NCBI GenBank assembly: GCA_949987705.1
Contig: OX465281.1
Location: 99,852,326 to 99,916,325, forward strand
From: Thereva unica
Taxonomy: Eukaryota > Arthropoda > Insecta > Diptera > Therevidae
Reading direction: 5' to 3'
Length of the DNA: 64,000 nucleotides
The notes beneath the pieces are model-generated. The model worked only from the letters and a program-made list of their open reading frames with translations, had not been told where the DNA came from and did no database searches. Of this stretch, positions 19,880 to 31,847 are shown in pieces. Position 1 is the first letter of the stretch. Every line of letters begins with the position of its first letter. Position numbers and translations under genes: made by a program.

Positions 19880-22601
19880 CCATGATCCCACACCCTGGTG
19901 GTGTAGGGAGCTGGAAAAATTGAAGAAAGAGGTCAGAAGGGCTTTCAACCAAACGATGAGGTGCAATGACCCGGTTGCCTGGGAGAATTACAAAGCCAAG
20001 AAAAGAGAAATGAAACAAACTCTGCGACGACGGAAAAGGGAGTCGTGGAGGGACTTCTGCTCGAGCATGGAGAGCATATCTGAGGCCAGCAGACTTCAGA
20101 AAATGATCTCCAGGGACCCGGTCTCCAAAGTCGGACTCGTTCGTGACCCGTCGGGGAGGATGACGGAGACGCTGGAGGAAACCAACAAGATCCTGATGGA
20201 AGTTCACTTTCCTGGCAGCTATATCTCGGGTAAATCTTGGGCTATTCGTAACAGAATGGCTACAAGGATGAACCGAGAGGAGGCTAACGGGGTGGTGACG
20301 GAGGAAGGGGTGAGACGTGCAATAGACACATTCTCTCCCTTCAAGACATCGGGGCGTGACGGAATATTCCCTGCGCTACTTCAATGGGGCAAAGAAATCA
20401 TTGCACCCAGGCTTAGGGGAATATTCGTTACCTGTCTAGCAACAGGATACATTCCGGCGGTGTGGAGGGAAACCAAAGTGGTATTTCTCCCTAAGCCAGG
20501 CAAGAAGGACTACACCGAGGCGAAGTCCTCCAGGTCAGTCAGCCTAACATCCTTTCTGTTGAAAACAATGAAAAGAGTGGTGGCTGACCACCTGGAGAGT
20601 ACTATGCTAAGGAGGCACCCTTTAAGTAGAAGCCAGCACGCTTACCAGGCTGGCAGATCTACAGAAACGGCACTTCACCAACTGGTGCGAGTAGCCGAGG
20701 GGGAACTGTATACCGGAGGCATAGCGATGGCCGTTATTATGGACATCAAAGGCGCCTTCGACAAGATACAGTTCAACAAACTCAAAGACGCTCTGGTGAG
20801 GCGCGAGGTCAGCCCCATGAATGTAAGGTGGGTGGACAGCATGCTGAAAAACAGAGCGGTAAGGATTCAGACAGGAGACTCGCGGCTTCGAGGGAGGGTC
20901 AGCAAGGGATGCCCACAGGGCGGGGACCTATCGCCCCTTCTGTGGAACATCACTGTGGACAGGACACTCTGCTCAGGCGGCTAGAGGTAATGGGCGTGCA
21001 TACCGTTGGGTATGCAGATGATGTAGCGATTGTGGCACGTGGCAAGTTTATGAGCACTACGGCAGATATCATGAGGAATGCACTCCAAGTGGTTGAGCAG
21101 TGGTGTACGGAACAGGGCCTCACCATAAATGCCAATAAGACAGACGCGATAATTTTCACTAGAAAGATTAAAGATCTGGATTTTCAGCCCTTCATGCTTT
21201 TTGGATCGAGGATCAAGGTGTCTGGGATGGTCAAGTATCTGGGTGTATACTTGGACTCGCGACTAACCTGGAAATACCACGTTGAAGAGAAGATTAAGAA
21301 GGCGACAAGGGTGCATCACCAGTGCAGAAGAGTATGTGGACTAAGGTGGGGTATCTCACCAAGGTTAGCATACTGGACATATACCATGATGAGACCCATC
21401 ATAACTTATGCCTCGGTGGTCTGGTGGACTAAAGCCACACAGAAAACCGTCAAGAGGCATTTGGACAAGGTGCAAAGAATGGCCAGCGTAGGTGTGAGCG
21501 GTGCTTTCCGCACCACACCCGCCGCGGCATTGGAGGCGCTGTTAGGTCTGCTGCCGTTAGATCTCCAGGTGATGAAGACTGCGGCAGCCTCAGCGATTCG
21601 GATGAGACGGGATGCCGCATGGCAGGCGTCTGGAACCTTATATGGGCACATGAAGATCCTGGATCGCATTAAACGGATTAGGGAGCTCATGATGCCCATG
21701 GAAGGGATCACAAAAATGAGGGTGACCGAAAGGTATCATAAAACCCTCATAGGGAACGGAACGCTCCCGGAAGGGAGGCCGGAAGACATATATATCGGGA
21801 GTCTTCTCAGAGGACTTAAATCTGACCTGCTCTCTGGCTTTGGGGAATTACACCTCAGTCTACCAGGCGGAAATGCTTGCTCTGCTGCACGCGCTGGATC
21901 ACATAAATGAGGGTCGGGTGCAGGGAAGAAGTATCCTTATAGCACTGGACAATCAGGTGATTAAGCGCATGAATCAGACAGAGATTAATGCGTCTCTGGC
22001 GTTGGAATGTGTCCAAAAACTGAACAGGTATGCGCAACAAAACAACGTGACGCTAGCTTGGGTTAGAGGACATACAGGCATCGATGGGAACGAAAAGGCT
22101 GACAACCTGGCAAAACAGGGGTCAACCTCGGAATTCTGGGGACCGGAGCCATACTCTACCATTGGCAGAGGGTTGGTAAGGAACTACATCGAGAAATGGG
22201 TCGCTGAGGAACACCGGAGACGGTGGGACGCTATGACCACGTGTAGGCAGGCTAAGAAGGTGCTTACGTTGCCGATTACCGCAGCCAGAAGAAGGATCCT
22301 GCATATGCAAAGGAGAACCCTCAGATGGTTGGTGGCACTGATTACAGGACACGGATGTTTCAGGTATGACCTAAAAAGAATGGGAATTCTGGAGGATGAC
22401 ACCTGTCGGATGTGCCTGGAGGAACCTGAGACGGCCACACACATAGTGTGTCACTGTCCGGCGGTGGCGAGGAAAAGGGCTGCCATAACTGGACTCCATT
22501 GGATGGAGGACATGAGGCAGACTCCCTTCAATCAGGTGCTTGCGATAACTAAGGGAGTCGAAGTAAGGGAGCAATGGGACAACCCACTGCAACCCCAATA
22601 A
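19880..22601 (+). pseudogene. LOA ORF2 C-terminal part: RT, RNase H and CCHC tail, broken
   Basis: Carries the copying enzyme of the LOA LINE. The RT shows FKTSGRDGIFPALL, VIMDIKGAFDKIQFN and GCPQGGDLSPLLWN. A frameshift at about 20,970 separates this from the catalytic box, VGYADDVAIVARG (about 21,005), which is in the next frame. The RNase H domain lacks its first half, including the first catalytic Asp strand: near 21,830 the frame switches again and resumes at YQAEMLALLHAL and LAWVRGHTGIDGNEKADNLA. The C-terminus has a Cys/His cluster ([18 protein letters not shown]). There are therefore at least two frameshifts and a small deletion. RNase H after RT is typical of LOA and I-type LINEs. 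Confidence 0.85.
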
Positions 22602-22636
22602 GATGACTCTAGGCAGAGGGACGAAAAGGGACCTGA
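19880..22636 (+). mobile_element. LOA-clade LINE, 3' half (RT and RNase H)
   Basis: The continuation of the LINE interrupted at 10400. It resumes in ORF2 with PTPWWCRELEKLKKEVRRAF and runs through RT and RNase H to a stop near 22601. A short 3' UTR then passes straight into a long (TA)n tract, which may be the element's simple-repeat tail. Confidence 0.85.
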
Positions 22637-24060
<1,424 letters not shown>

Positions 24061-24061
24061 C

Positions 24062-24093
<32 letters not shown>

Positions 24094-24105
24094 TATATAT
24101 ATAGG
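24061..24105. repeat. (TA)n tract inside an inverted repeat
   Basis: A TA run with one AA interruption, bounded by TTCACCTA on the left and TAGGTGAA on the right, so the block is a perfect hairpin. It replaces the missing 5' half of the hAT transposase and may mark the deletion join. Confidence 0.8.
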
Positions 24106-24500
24106 TGAACTTGAACAATAATTGTGATTGGACTTTAAATTTTGTGCGTGAGAAATAAGGACTTGTAACGGTCGGTTGAAAATTTAGTTTGGTTGGGCAA
24201 TTTATTTTGAAATCACCTTGTAATGGGAAATTTTGTTCAAAATCACTTGGTAGAAAAAAGGAAAATTTGAAAAGAGTAGGCGAGGAAAAAATAAGAATTG
24301 AAGGTGGTCGAAAAAAATGGGGGAAGGAAAAAAATATTTGGCAGAAGAGGAAGTTATTTTTAATTTTTTTGGTAAAATTCTGATTTCTTGAATTCGGTAA
24401 AAAGTGCTGCAATCTAATAGTGGTGGCATATAGCCAGAAATTCAGATAAAACGATTTACAGATATCTATCTATATCATTGTTGAGCGAAGTCAACTCTAT
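24106..24500. other. AT-rich spacer, no gene seen
   Basis: This sequence lies between the hAT remnant and the second BEL/Pao element. It has no domain-level coding signal and its origin is unknown. It should be continuous with the sequence after 31,847 in the pre-insertion allele. Confidence 0.4.
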
Positions 24501-24505
24501 AAATC

Positions 24506-24738
24506 TGTTGAAAATACAGATGTCACCACGCATCATTCAGCATAAATCGAGTTCAGTGACTATTATCGAAATGTATAAAAGCGCAAGTTTCCTGATTCTG
24601 AATTCCACTTCACTTCCGGCGTTTACTAAGAAAAGGAATCGCGATTTAATAACAACTATTTTATGTAATAAAAATAAATTGCCTACTTCAATTAAAGAAT
24701 TTAGTCTATTTTCTCCCCGTTCTGAATTATTTTTGACA
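24506..24738 (+). repeat. 5' LTR of the second BEL/Pao element
   Basis: 233 bp, TGTTGAAAATACAGATG to TTATTTTTGACA. It contains a TATAAAAG promoter-like box near 24,575. It differs from the 3' copy at one site (GAATTTAGTC against GAATTCAGTC). Confidence 0.92.
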
Positions 24739-24836
24739 TTGGTGCCGAAACCCGGGAGCTACGGAGAAAATTTATTAGCGAAAAAAGGCAAAGCGGTTTT
24801 AATTATAAAAAAAAAAAGTAATTATATAATATCGAT

Positions 24837-26222
24837 ATGGCCGATTTGAATCGCGGTGCTTATCGCGGTCAAGTCACCAAATTAGTAAATGCGGCGGTCG
24901 AGTATTTAGCGACGGCAGATGCTCAGCCTAGAGCAGAAAATGCCGATAAATTTATTTTAGTTGAAGAGGAGCTCGTCATTTTCATGAAGCGTTTGAAAAT
25001 CGCCAGCGAAAATCTATCCCGAATTAATACTGAGGTTATTAATGCACCCGGATTCAAAATGGATGACCCTCAGAAGGAATGGCAACTCATTATACAATAT
25101 GAAGACAAAGCGAGCAGTGCAATCATCCGTCTGGAGCACCGTTTGAATAAAATCAGAATGATGCAAGGTTACTCAATCACCAGAACCAGCGAACCTGTAG
25201 GTAGGGCAATTGACTCTAATGGGAGTACCATAAAATTGCCCAAACTAGAACTAAAAAAGTTCTCTGGCGATCTCCACGAGTGGATCTCCTTCTGGGAACA
25301 ATTTAAATCAGCAGTGCACGACAATCCGTCTCTATCCGCGGCAAGTAAATTCAATTACTTACACTCAACATTGGTCGGAAAAGCTGCTGAAACAATACGA
25401 GGATTTACCCCATCTGAATCGTGCTATGATAGCGCTATTGCCTTACTGGAAGAAGAATTCGGTCAGCACGATAGAATTGTTGACAAAGCTATGCAGCAAC
25501 TTATGTCCTTGCAGCCAGTGGCTTCAAGAAACGATGTTCTAGGCTTCGTAAATTGTATAATTTGGTGCCTTCTACACACTATTTTATAATGTTAAAATCT
25601 GTTTTGCTTAGGTGTCTACCAAGTGAGCTTAAGGTCGATTTTTTCAGGACTGACGAAGAAAGTTCTAGCGATATGAATTCCACTGAGCAAGAAATTACAA
25701 CACCCTCCGTGGATAGCACCGCTATTTTTAAGGGCGATAATCAAGTAAAAAGGTTGTTGAAATTTCTTAAACGGGAGGTGGAATCGCTAGAAAAAGCTAG
25801 CATAAAAAATCGAAATACAGCGGAAGCGAGAACTTTTAAAACGGCAGCCTGCCTATACACTGCAAGTGCATCTGAGAAGTGCTGTTTTTGCAATGAAAGT
25901 GGTCATCACTCCAAACAGTGCAACAGTTCACATACAATTCAGCAGCGCAAAGATTTGTTAAAGCGGCAAGGACATTGTTATCGTTGTACCAGCAAGGGAC
26001 ATTATTCCAGACAGTGTAAGATGAAATATCTTAAATGTTCTAAGTGCGGAAAAAAGCATGCAACATCTATGTGCGAGGACAAGGAAAAATTGGTGGCAGC
26101 GGGAGCGAGTTGAAGGATGTATATTTGCAAACAGCTCGCGGATTTATTATGGCTAATGAATGCTCTGACCGATTATTTGTGAGGTTTATTATTGACGGTG
26201 GTAGTCAGCGAACTTATATTAA
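24837..26222 (+). pseudogene. BEL/Pao Gag and start of protease, frameshifted
   Basis: Gag of the second BEL/Pao element. The first segment (24837 to about 25,555) has the DUF1759-type stretch LKKFSGDLHEWISFWEQFKS. The frame then shifts near 25,555 into a second segment ending at 26,113. This segment has Cys/His knuckles, CCFCNESGHHSKQC and CYRCTSKGHYSRQC, with CSKCGKKHATSMC after them. A second shift near 26,100 leads into the protease with FIIDGGSQRTYIK, which is cut at 26,222 by the first Helentron-like insertion. Confidence 0.85.
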
Positions 26223-26978
26223 ACTAGTTGGGATGTGGGTTCGACCCTTTCGGTCCACACGATCAACTTCCCAGTATGATGGATGTTGAATATTATGATT
26301 GGATATTTTAATAATAAATTAACAATAGGCAATATAGAATATATGCATAATACTGAGAATTTGTCACAATTGTTTATCAATATTTTCGCTAAAATGTCAA
26401 ACTTAATGTGCGCACTTACAAGATTAGGATGACGAAAATGTATATAAAATTGATGTATGAATGTTTTTCGGCACCTCAATGAAGTCGATATAGTTTTTAG
26501 TTCGCGCGGTATCGTGCAGGTACAAAAATCACTTAAGTCAGTTAAACCAAAAACCCGCTGGACCGAAAATTATAAAAATATTTTCAGATTATATTGTCGC
26601 TAATACGCTTCGAACGGCACGTCTACTAAGCCGATATCTTTTATAGTTCGCGCGATATCGTGCAGGTACAAAAATCACTTAAGTCATTTAAACCAAAAAA
26701 CCGCTGGACCGAATATTATAAAAATCTTTTCAGATAATATTGTCGCTAATACGCTTCGAACGGCACCTCAAGTAAGTCAATATCTTTCGTGGTTCGGGCG
26801 ATATCGTGCAGGTACAAAAATCACTTACGTCGCTCAAACAAAAAAACGGCTGGACCGATTTTCATGAAAATCTTTTCAGATCATATTTCGGTTAATACGC
26901 TTCGAACAACACCTCAACGAAGCCGATATCAGTTTTGGTTCGCGCGATATCGTGCAGGAAAAAATGACCACATCCGTA

Positions 26979-27012
<34 letters not shown>

Positions 27013-27130
27013 TACTTCCTCCCAATTTTTTGCTTAAAATGCTTCTGGGACCTTGAAAGATGAAAATACGTTGAAATTTTCGATTTCGATTTTCGGACCG
27101 ATTACAATAACTTCCTATACTGGGAAGTTA
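26223..27130 (-). mobile_element. Helentron-like (DINE-type) non-autonomous element, copy 1
   Basis: An insertion of about 908 bp that splits the protease of the second BEL/Pao element. The host frame rejoins without any target duplication, at an A|A site (T|T on the complement), the Helentron habit. Read on the minus strand it starts TAACTTCCCAGTATAGG, contains the inverted ATACTGGGAAGTT near its other end, then a hairpin (TGTGG with CCCACA) and a terminal CTAG. The centre has a 146-bp tandem repeat (GTGCAGG at about 26,514, 26,660, 26,806 and 26,952) and a CA microsatellite. This layout, with subterminal inverted repeats, central repeats, a microsatellite and a 3' hairpin, matches DINE-1/Helentron elements. 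Confidence 0.65.
26986..27013. repeat. (CA)n microsatellite within Helentron-like copy 1
   Basis: A run of CA dinucleotides (ACACACACACAC and onward) near one end of the element. Copy 2 has an equivalent run at about 29,071-29,100. Confidence 0.9.
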
Positions 27131-28169
27131 ACAAAGTATTGTCAGAAAACTTAATTTACCAATTGTTGGTTCTCAAAGTGTTAAAATATTAAGATTTGGT
27201 AACAATAAGCAGATGAAGGTTCAAGAGTGCAATCTCGTGCGCTTTATGATGAAAAGTCAATATAGTGGGACTTGTATTTCTTTGGTGGCTCTAGAAGTAG
27301 ACGAAATTTGTGAAGATATTCTTATGAGACCAAGTGAGCGATATTATACGAGTTTTCAGCTAGCCGACAGTAGCGCAGTAACTGACGATATCGAGAAGGG
27401 TATTTGTATTTTGATTGGTTCTGATAATTATTGGAATGTTGTTTCAGGAGATATTGAAAGAATTACCTCGAACCTTACTGCCATAAAAACAATATTTGGC
27501 TGGACGTTACAAGGGCCGTCTCTTGATCCTAGAGAACTAACCACTTTGTCAACTGTAGTGCTGCATTCTCATTTCGATGAAAGTTTTAAAGAAAAATATT
27601 TCTGGGATTTGGATGTAATTGGTATTAAAAATGAAAGCGACACAAACCAAATTACCGATTTTAGTAAGTATGTTCGCAAGAATGGAATGCGATACGAAGC
27701 GAAGCTGTTATGGCGAGATATAGACTACAAGTTGGATAGCTACAGAGAAGGAGCCTATTTGAGATTTAGAAATTTAATTAGAAAACTTTCCAGAGAATCA
27801 TCCCGACTATTTGAGTACGAGCAGACAATGAACGAATTTTTATCATGTGGATTTGCGGAACAAGTAGACGAACCGCCTAAATGTGGAATGCGTACATATT
27901 ATATTCCTCATAGAGCGGTCTATCGAGATGATAAGACAACGTCAAAGATTCGGATAGTGTTTGACGCATCAGCACGACGAGGAAATAATGCGTCACTCAA
28001 CAATCTTCTTTCACCAGGACCAAACTTGTTACCCGATGTATTCCAGATTTTACTAAATTTCAGATGTGGACGAATAGGTTTGGTAGCGGACATTAAGAAA
28101 GCATTTCTGCAAATAGAGTTAGCAGACGAAGATAAAGACGTTCATAGATTTTTCTGGTTTGAAAAGAAA
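27131..28169 (+). pseudogene. BEL/Pao Pol: end of protease and first half of RT
   Basis: Resumes the protease right after the first insertion (SIVRKLNLPIVGSQSVKIL) and continues through the linker (YFWDLDVIGI) into the reverse transcriptase with IRIVFDASARRGNNASLNN and LVADIKKAFLQIEL, the first catalytic Asp. It is cut within RT after FFWFEKK by the second Helentron-like insertion. There is no stop inside this stretch. Confidence 0.85.
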
Positions 28170-29068
28170 ACTAGTTGGGATGTGGGTTCGACCCTTTCGG
28201 TCCACACGATCAACTTCCCAGTATGATGGATGTTGAATATATGATTGGATATTTTAATAATAAATGAACAATAGGCAATATAGAATATATCTATAATACT
28301 GAGAATTTGTCACAATTGTTTATCAATATTTTCGCTAAAATGTCAAACTAAATGTGCGCACTTACAAGATTAGGATGACGAAAATGTATATAAAATTGAT
28401 GTATTAATGTTTTTCGGCACCTCAATGAAGTCGATATAGTTTTTAGTTCGCGCGGTATCGTGCAGGTACAAAAATCACTTAAGTCATTTAAACCAAAAAC
28501 CGCTGGACCGAATATTATAAAAATCTTTTCAGATTATATTGTCGCTAATACGCTTCGAACGGCACCTCAAGTAAGTCAATATCTTTCGTGGTTCGGGCGA
28601 TATCGTGCAGGAACAAAAATCACTTACGCCGCTTTAACAAAAAAACGGCTGGACCGAATTTCATGAAAATCTTTTCAGATCATATTTCGGTTAATACGCT
28701 TCGAACGACACCTCAACTAAGTCGATATCTTTTATAGTTCGCGCGATATCGTGCAGGTACAAAAATCACTTAAGTCATTTAAACCAAAAAACCGCTGGAC
28801 CGAATATTATAAAAATCTTTTCAGATTATATTGTCGCTAATACGCTTCGAACGGCACCTCAAGTAAGTCAATATCTTTCGTGGTTCGGGCGATATCATGC
28901 AGGTACAAAAATCACTTACGCCGCTTTAACAAAAAAACGGCTGGACCGAATTTCATGAAAATCTTTTCAGATCATATTTCGGTTAATACGCTTCGAACGA
29001 CACCTCAACGAACTCGATATCAGTTTTGGTTCGCGCGATATCGTGCAGGAAAAAATGACCACATCCGT

Positions 29069-29104
<36 letters not shown>

Positions 29105-29219
29105 TTCCTCCCAATTTTTTGCTTAAAATGCTCCTGGGACCTTGAAAGATGAAAATACGTTGAAATTTTCGATTTCGATTTTCGGACCGATTACAATAAC
29201 TTCCTATACTGGGAAGTTA
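28170..29219 (-). mobile_element. Helentron-like (DINE-type) non-autonomous element, copy 2
   Basis: About 1050 bp with the same ends as copy 1: CTAGTTGGGATGTGGGTTCG on the plus-strand left, ATACTGGGAAGTTA on the right. It inserts without duplication at A|A inside the RT, so the host frame joins as EKKIKDIRHL. It carries one more 146-bp repeat unit than copy 1 (GTGCAGG or ATGCAGG at about 28,460, 28,605, 28,751, 28,897 and 29,042) and a CA run. The outer parts of the two copies are nearly identical, so both are young. Confidence 0.65.
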
Positions 29220-31609
29220 ATAAAAGATATCAGACATCTACCTGCAGTTGCCGAATTTAGAATGAACCGCGTCACATTCGGAGTTGCTTGCAGTCCATTT
29301 CTACTTGGCGCTACGATTCGGACACATTTAGCAGAAAAGCAGCAAACTCATCCTGATACCTGCGAGATTCTGACCAACTCCTTTTATATGGATGATCTTA
29401 TTTGCAGCACTAATGATGAACATGAAGCTGAGCGAATCTATTTCGAATCAATAGCAGTTATGAAGGAAGCATCTATGGAGCTTCGAAAATGGAACTCAAA
29501 CTACCCAAAAATTAGAGCGCTTTTCGACAAGATAGAACCTCCACCAGAGATGCAAAAAGTGTTAGGATTAAAGTGGTATACTGTAAGTGATGAGCTGTCA
29601 GTTGATATAGAACAATTGACTTTACAGTCCGAAATAACATATGGTACAAAGCGAGAATTGCTAAGTATAATTTAAAAAATTTATGACCCATTGGGCATAA
29701 TTGCTCCATTTGCCGTAAAATTAAAGCTTCTCTTTCAGGAAACTTGGAAGAGAAAATTGAAATGGGATGATATATTACCTAGTGACCTTACGAAAGCATT
29801 TGCTACCTGTGTCTCAGAGTTTCCACAGTTAAGGAATATAAATTTACAAAGATATATGTGTAAGTACTTCAACATTGCATCGCAAGAATTGCATTTATTC
29901 GCTGACGCAAGTACTAAGGCGTATGGAGTGGTAGTATATTTGAAAACCGTGGATAAATCTGGAGAAGTGGTGGTAAAATATGTGTGCTCAAAAAATAGAA
30001 TTGCGCCGCTCAAGGAAGATAGATCATCTGAGTTAACATTACCGAAATTGGAATTAACCGCTGCAGTCATAGCCGTTCGATTGTACACATATCTGAGGAA
30101 CAATCTTCGCTTAAAATTTGAGTCCATACATTTCTGGTCTGATTCGCAGATAACACTCGCTTGGATAAAAGGAGATTATAGAAAATGGAAGCCATATGTC
30201 TCCAATAGAGCTCGAGAAATAAAAGAAAATTCAAAACCTGAGAATTGGAGACACTGCTCTGGCAAATCCAATCCAGCAGACATATTAACACGCGGAATTT
30301 CAAGCAAAGAACTGGTGGAAACCGCATTCTGGTTAGATGGTCCTGAGTGGCTAAAAAGGCAATCTATTAATAACTATTCAAAATTGACCACAGAAGAAAT
30401 TATTCAGTATTCACCATTAACGATAGCATGCCTGGCTGCATTCAACAAGGTTGAAACCGTGAAGATGACTCCAGTCCTCGAAATGAAAGGGTATAGTGAT
30501 TATCGGAAGTTATTAAGAATTACAGCGTACATCTTCCGATTCGAAGCTAGAATGACGAAAAGCCGAATTCCCTTAAATAAATTTCTACTGGCTCAGGAAC
30601 TACAGAACGCAGAGGAATATTGGATTCGATTTGTTCAGCAGCAAGAATACCCAGATGAAATAACTGCATTGAAGAACAAAGGACTTGTTGAAAGGTCGTC
30701 GCCTATACTAAATCTAAATCCTAAGCTTGATTGTCTAGGAATCTTGAGATTGGGTTCGAGACTATCAGAGTCATTATCGCAGGAGAATTTATATGAAGGC
30801 TTGCATAATCCCTTCCCTATTATCATACCTAAACATAGTTATTTAACAAATCTTTTAATTATAGATGTTCAGAAACAAAGAGCCCATGCAGGAGTGAACC
30901 TTCTTCTTTCTGAATTAAGAAGAAAATTCTGGATCCCGAAAGCGAGGCAACTGATCAAGTCAGTGGTTAGTTCTTGTGTTACATGCCGACGAATAAGAGG
31001 AAAGCCTGCTACTCAACCTATCGCACCACTCCCTCTTAGCCGAAATGATGCATGCAGACCTTTTCAGACAACTGGTATTGATTTTGCGGGTCCACTTTAT
31101 GCCAAGACCGCAGAAGGCTCAACTAGCAAATTTTATTGCATGCTTTTTACCTGTTCAACGATTCGCGCTGTCCACTTGGAATTAACACCAAATTTAACGA
31201 CAGAATCTTGTTTGATGGGTCTCCGAAGATTTATTGCTCGACGAGGTGCACCCGAGGTTATCATATCAGACAACGCTAAGTCCTTCAAGCGAGCTTCGAA
31301 AGATGTTGCAGTTTTGGGAGATGCTCTGAGGTCAGAGAAACTGCAGGGTTATGTATCTAATCGTAACATATTATGGAAATTCATTGTGGAAAGAGCTCCA
31401 TGGTGGGGAGGCTTTTGGGAGCGTCTCATACGCTCCGTAAAGGATATTTTAAAGGTGACTGTTGAGCGGAATACTTTAACAGAGGAAGAGCTTACTACTT
31501 TGTTAGTCGAAGCAGAAGATATTGTTAATTCACGTCCATTGACGTACATCAGTGAGGATCCATTAGACCTGTCACCCCTTACACCTGCGCATTCGTGCCG
31601 CCCCGAGGA
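29220..31609 (+). pseudogene. BEL/Pao Pol: second half of RT, RNase H and integrase, one stop, truncated
   Basis: Continues RT with RMNRVTFGVACSPFLLGAT and the catalytic box FYMDDLICS. An in-frame TAA at about 29,673 lies just before KIYDPLGIIAPFA and is the only stop. RNase H shows LHLFADASTKAYGVVVYL and FWSDSQITLAWIKG. The integrase has an HAGVNLLLSELRRKFW/SCVTCRRIRG zinc region, D in TTGIDFAGP, D in VIISDNAKSF and E in WWGGFWERLIRSVK. After LTPAH the frame falls into unrelated codons and the 3' LTR, so the usual C-terminal tail has been deleted. Confidence 0.88.
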
Positions 31610-31842
31610 TGTTGAAAATACAGATGTCACCACGCATCATTCAGCATAAATCGAGTTCAGTGACTATTATCGAAATGTATAAAAGCGCAAGTTTCCTGAT
31701 TCTGAATTCCACTTCACTTCCGGCGTTTACTAAGAAAAGGAATCGCGATTTAATAACAACTATTTTATGTAATAAAAATAAATTGCCTACTTCAATTAAA
31801 GAATTCAGTCTATTTTCTCCCCGTTCTGAATTATTTTTGACA
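31610..31842 (+). repeat. 3' LTR of the second BEL/Pao element
   Basis: A 233-bp copy of 24506-24738 with one difference, followed by the AAATC duplication at 31843-31847. Confidence 0.92.
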
Positions 31843-31847
31843 AAATC

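Larger units (their letters stand above)
24501..31847 (+). mobile_element. Second BEL/Pao element, defective, with two internal insertions
   Basis: LTRs of 233 bp (24506-24738 and 31610-31842) that differ at a single base, flanked by AAATC at 24501-24505 and 31843-31847. A primer-binding-like TGGTGCCGAAACCCGGGA starts at 24740. The body holds a BEL/Pao gag-pol, broken by at least two frameshifts, one stop (about 29,673) and two Helentron-like insertions. The integrase C-terminus is cut at about 31,600, where the frame runs into the 3' LTR. Confidence 0.92.

Noticed and set aside
24189..24412. Upstream extension of the hAT transposase frame through low-complexity sequence
   Set aside because: The extension passes through a TA repeat and unrelated AT-rich DNA and shows no transposase motif, so only the part below about 24,056 was called.
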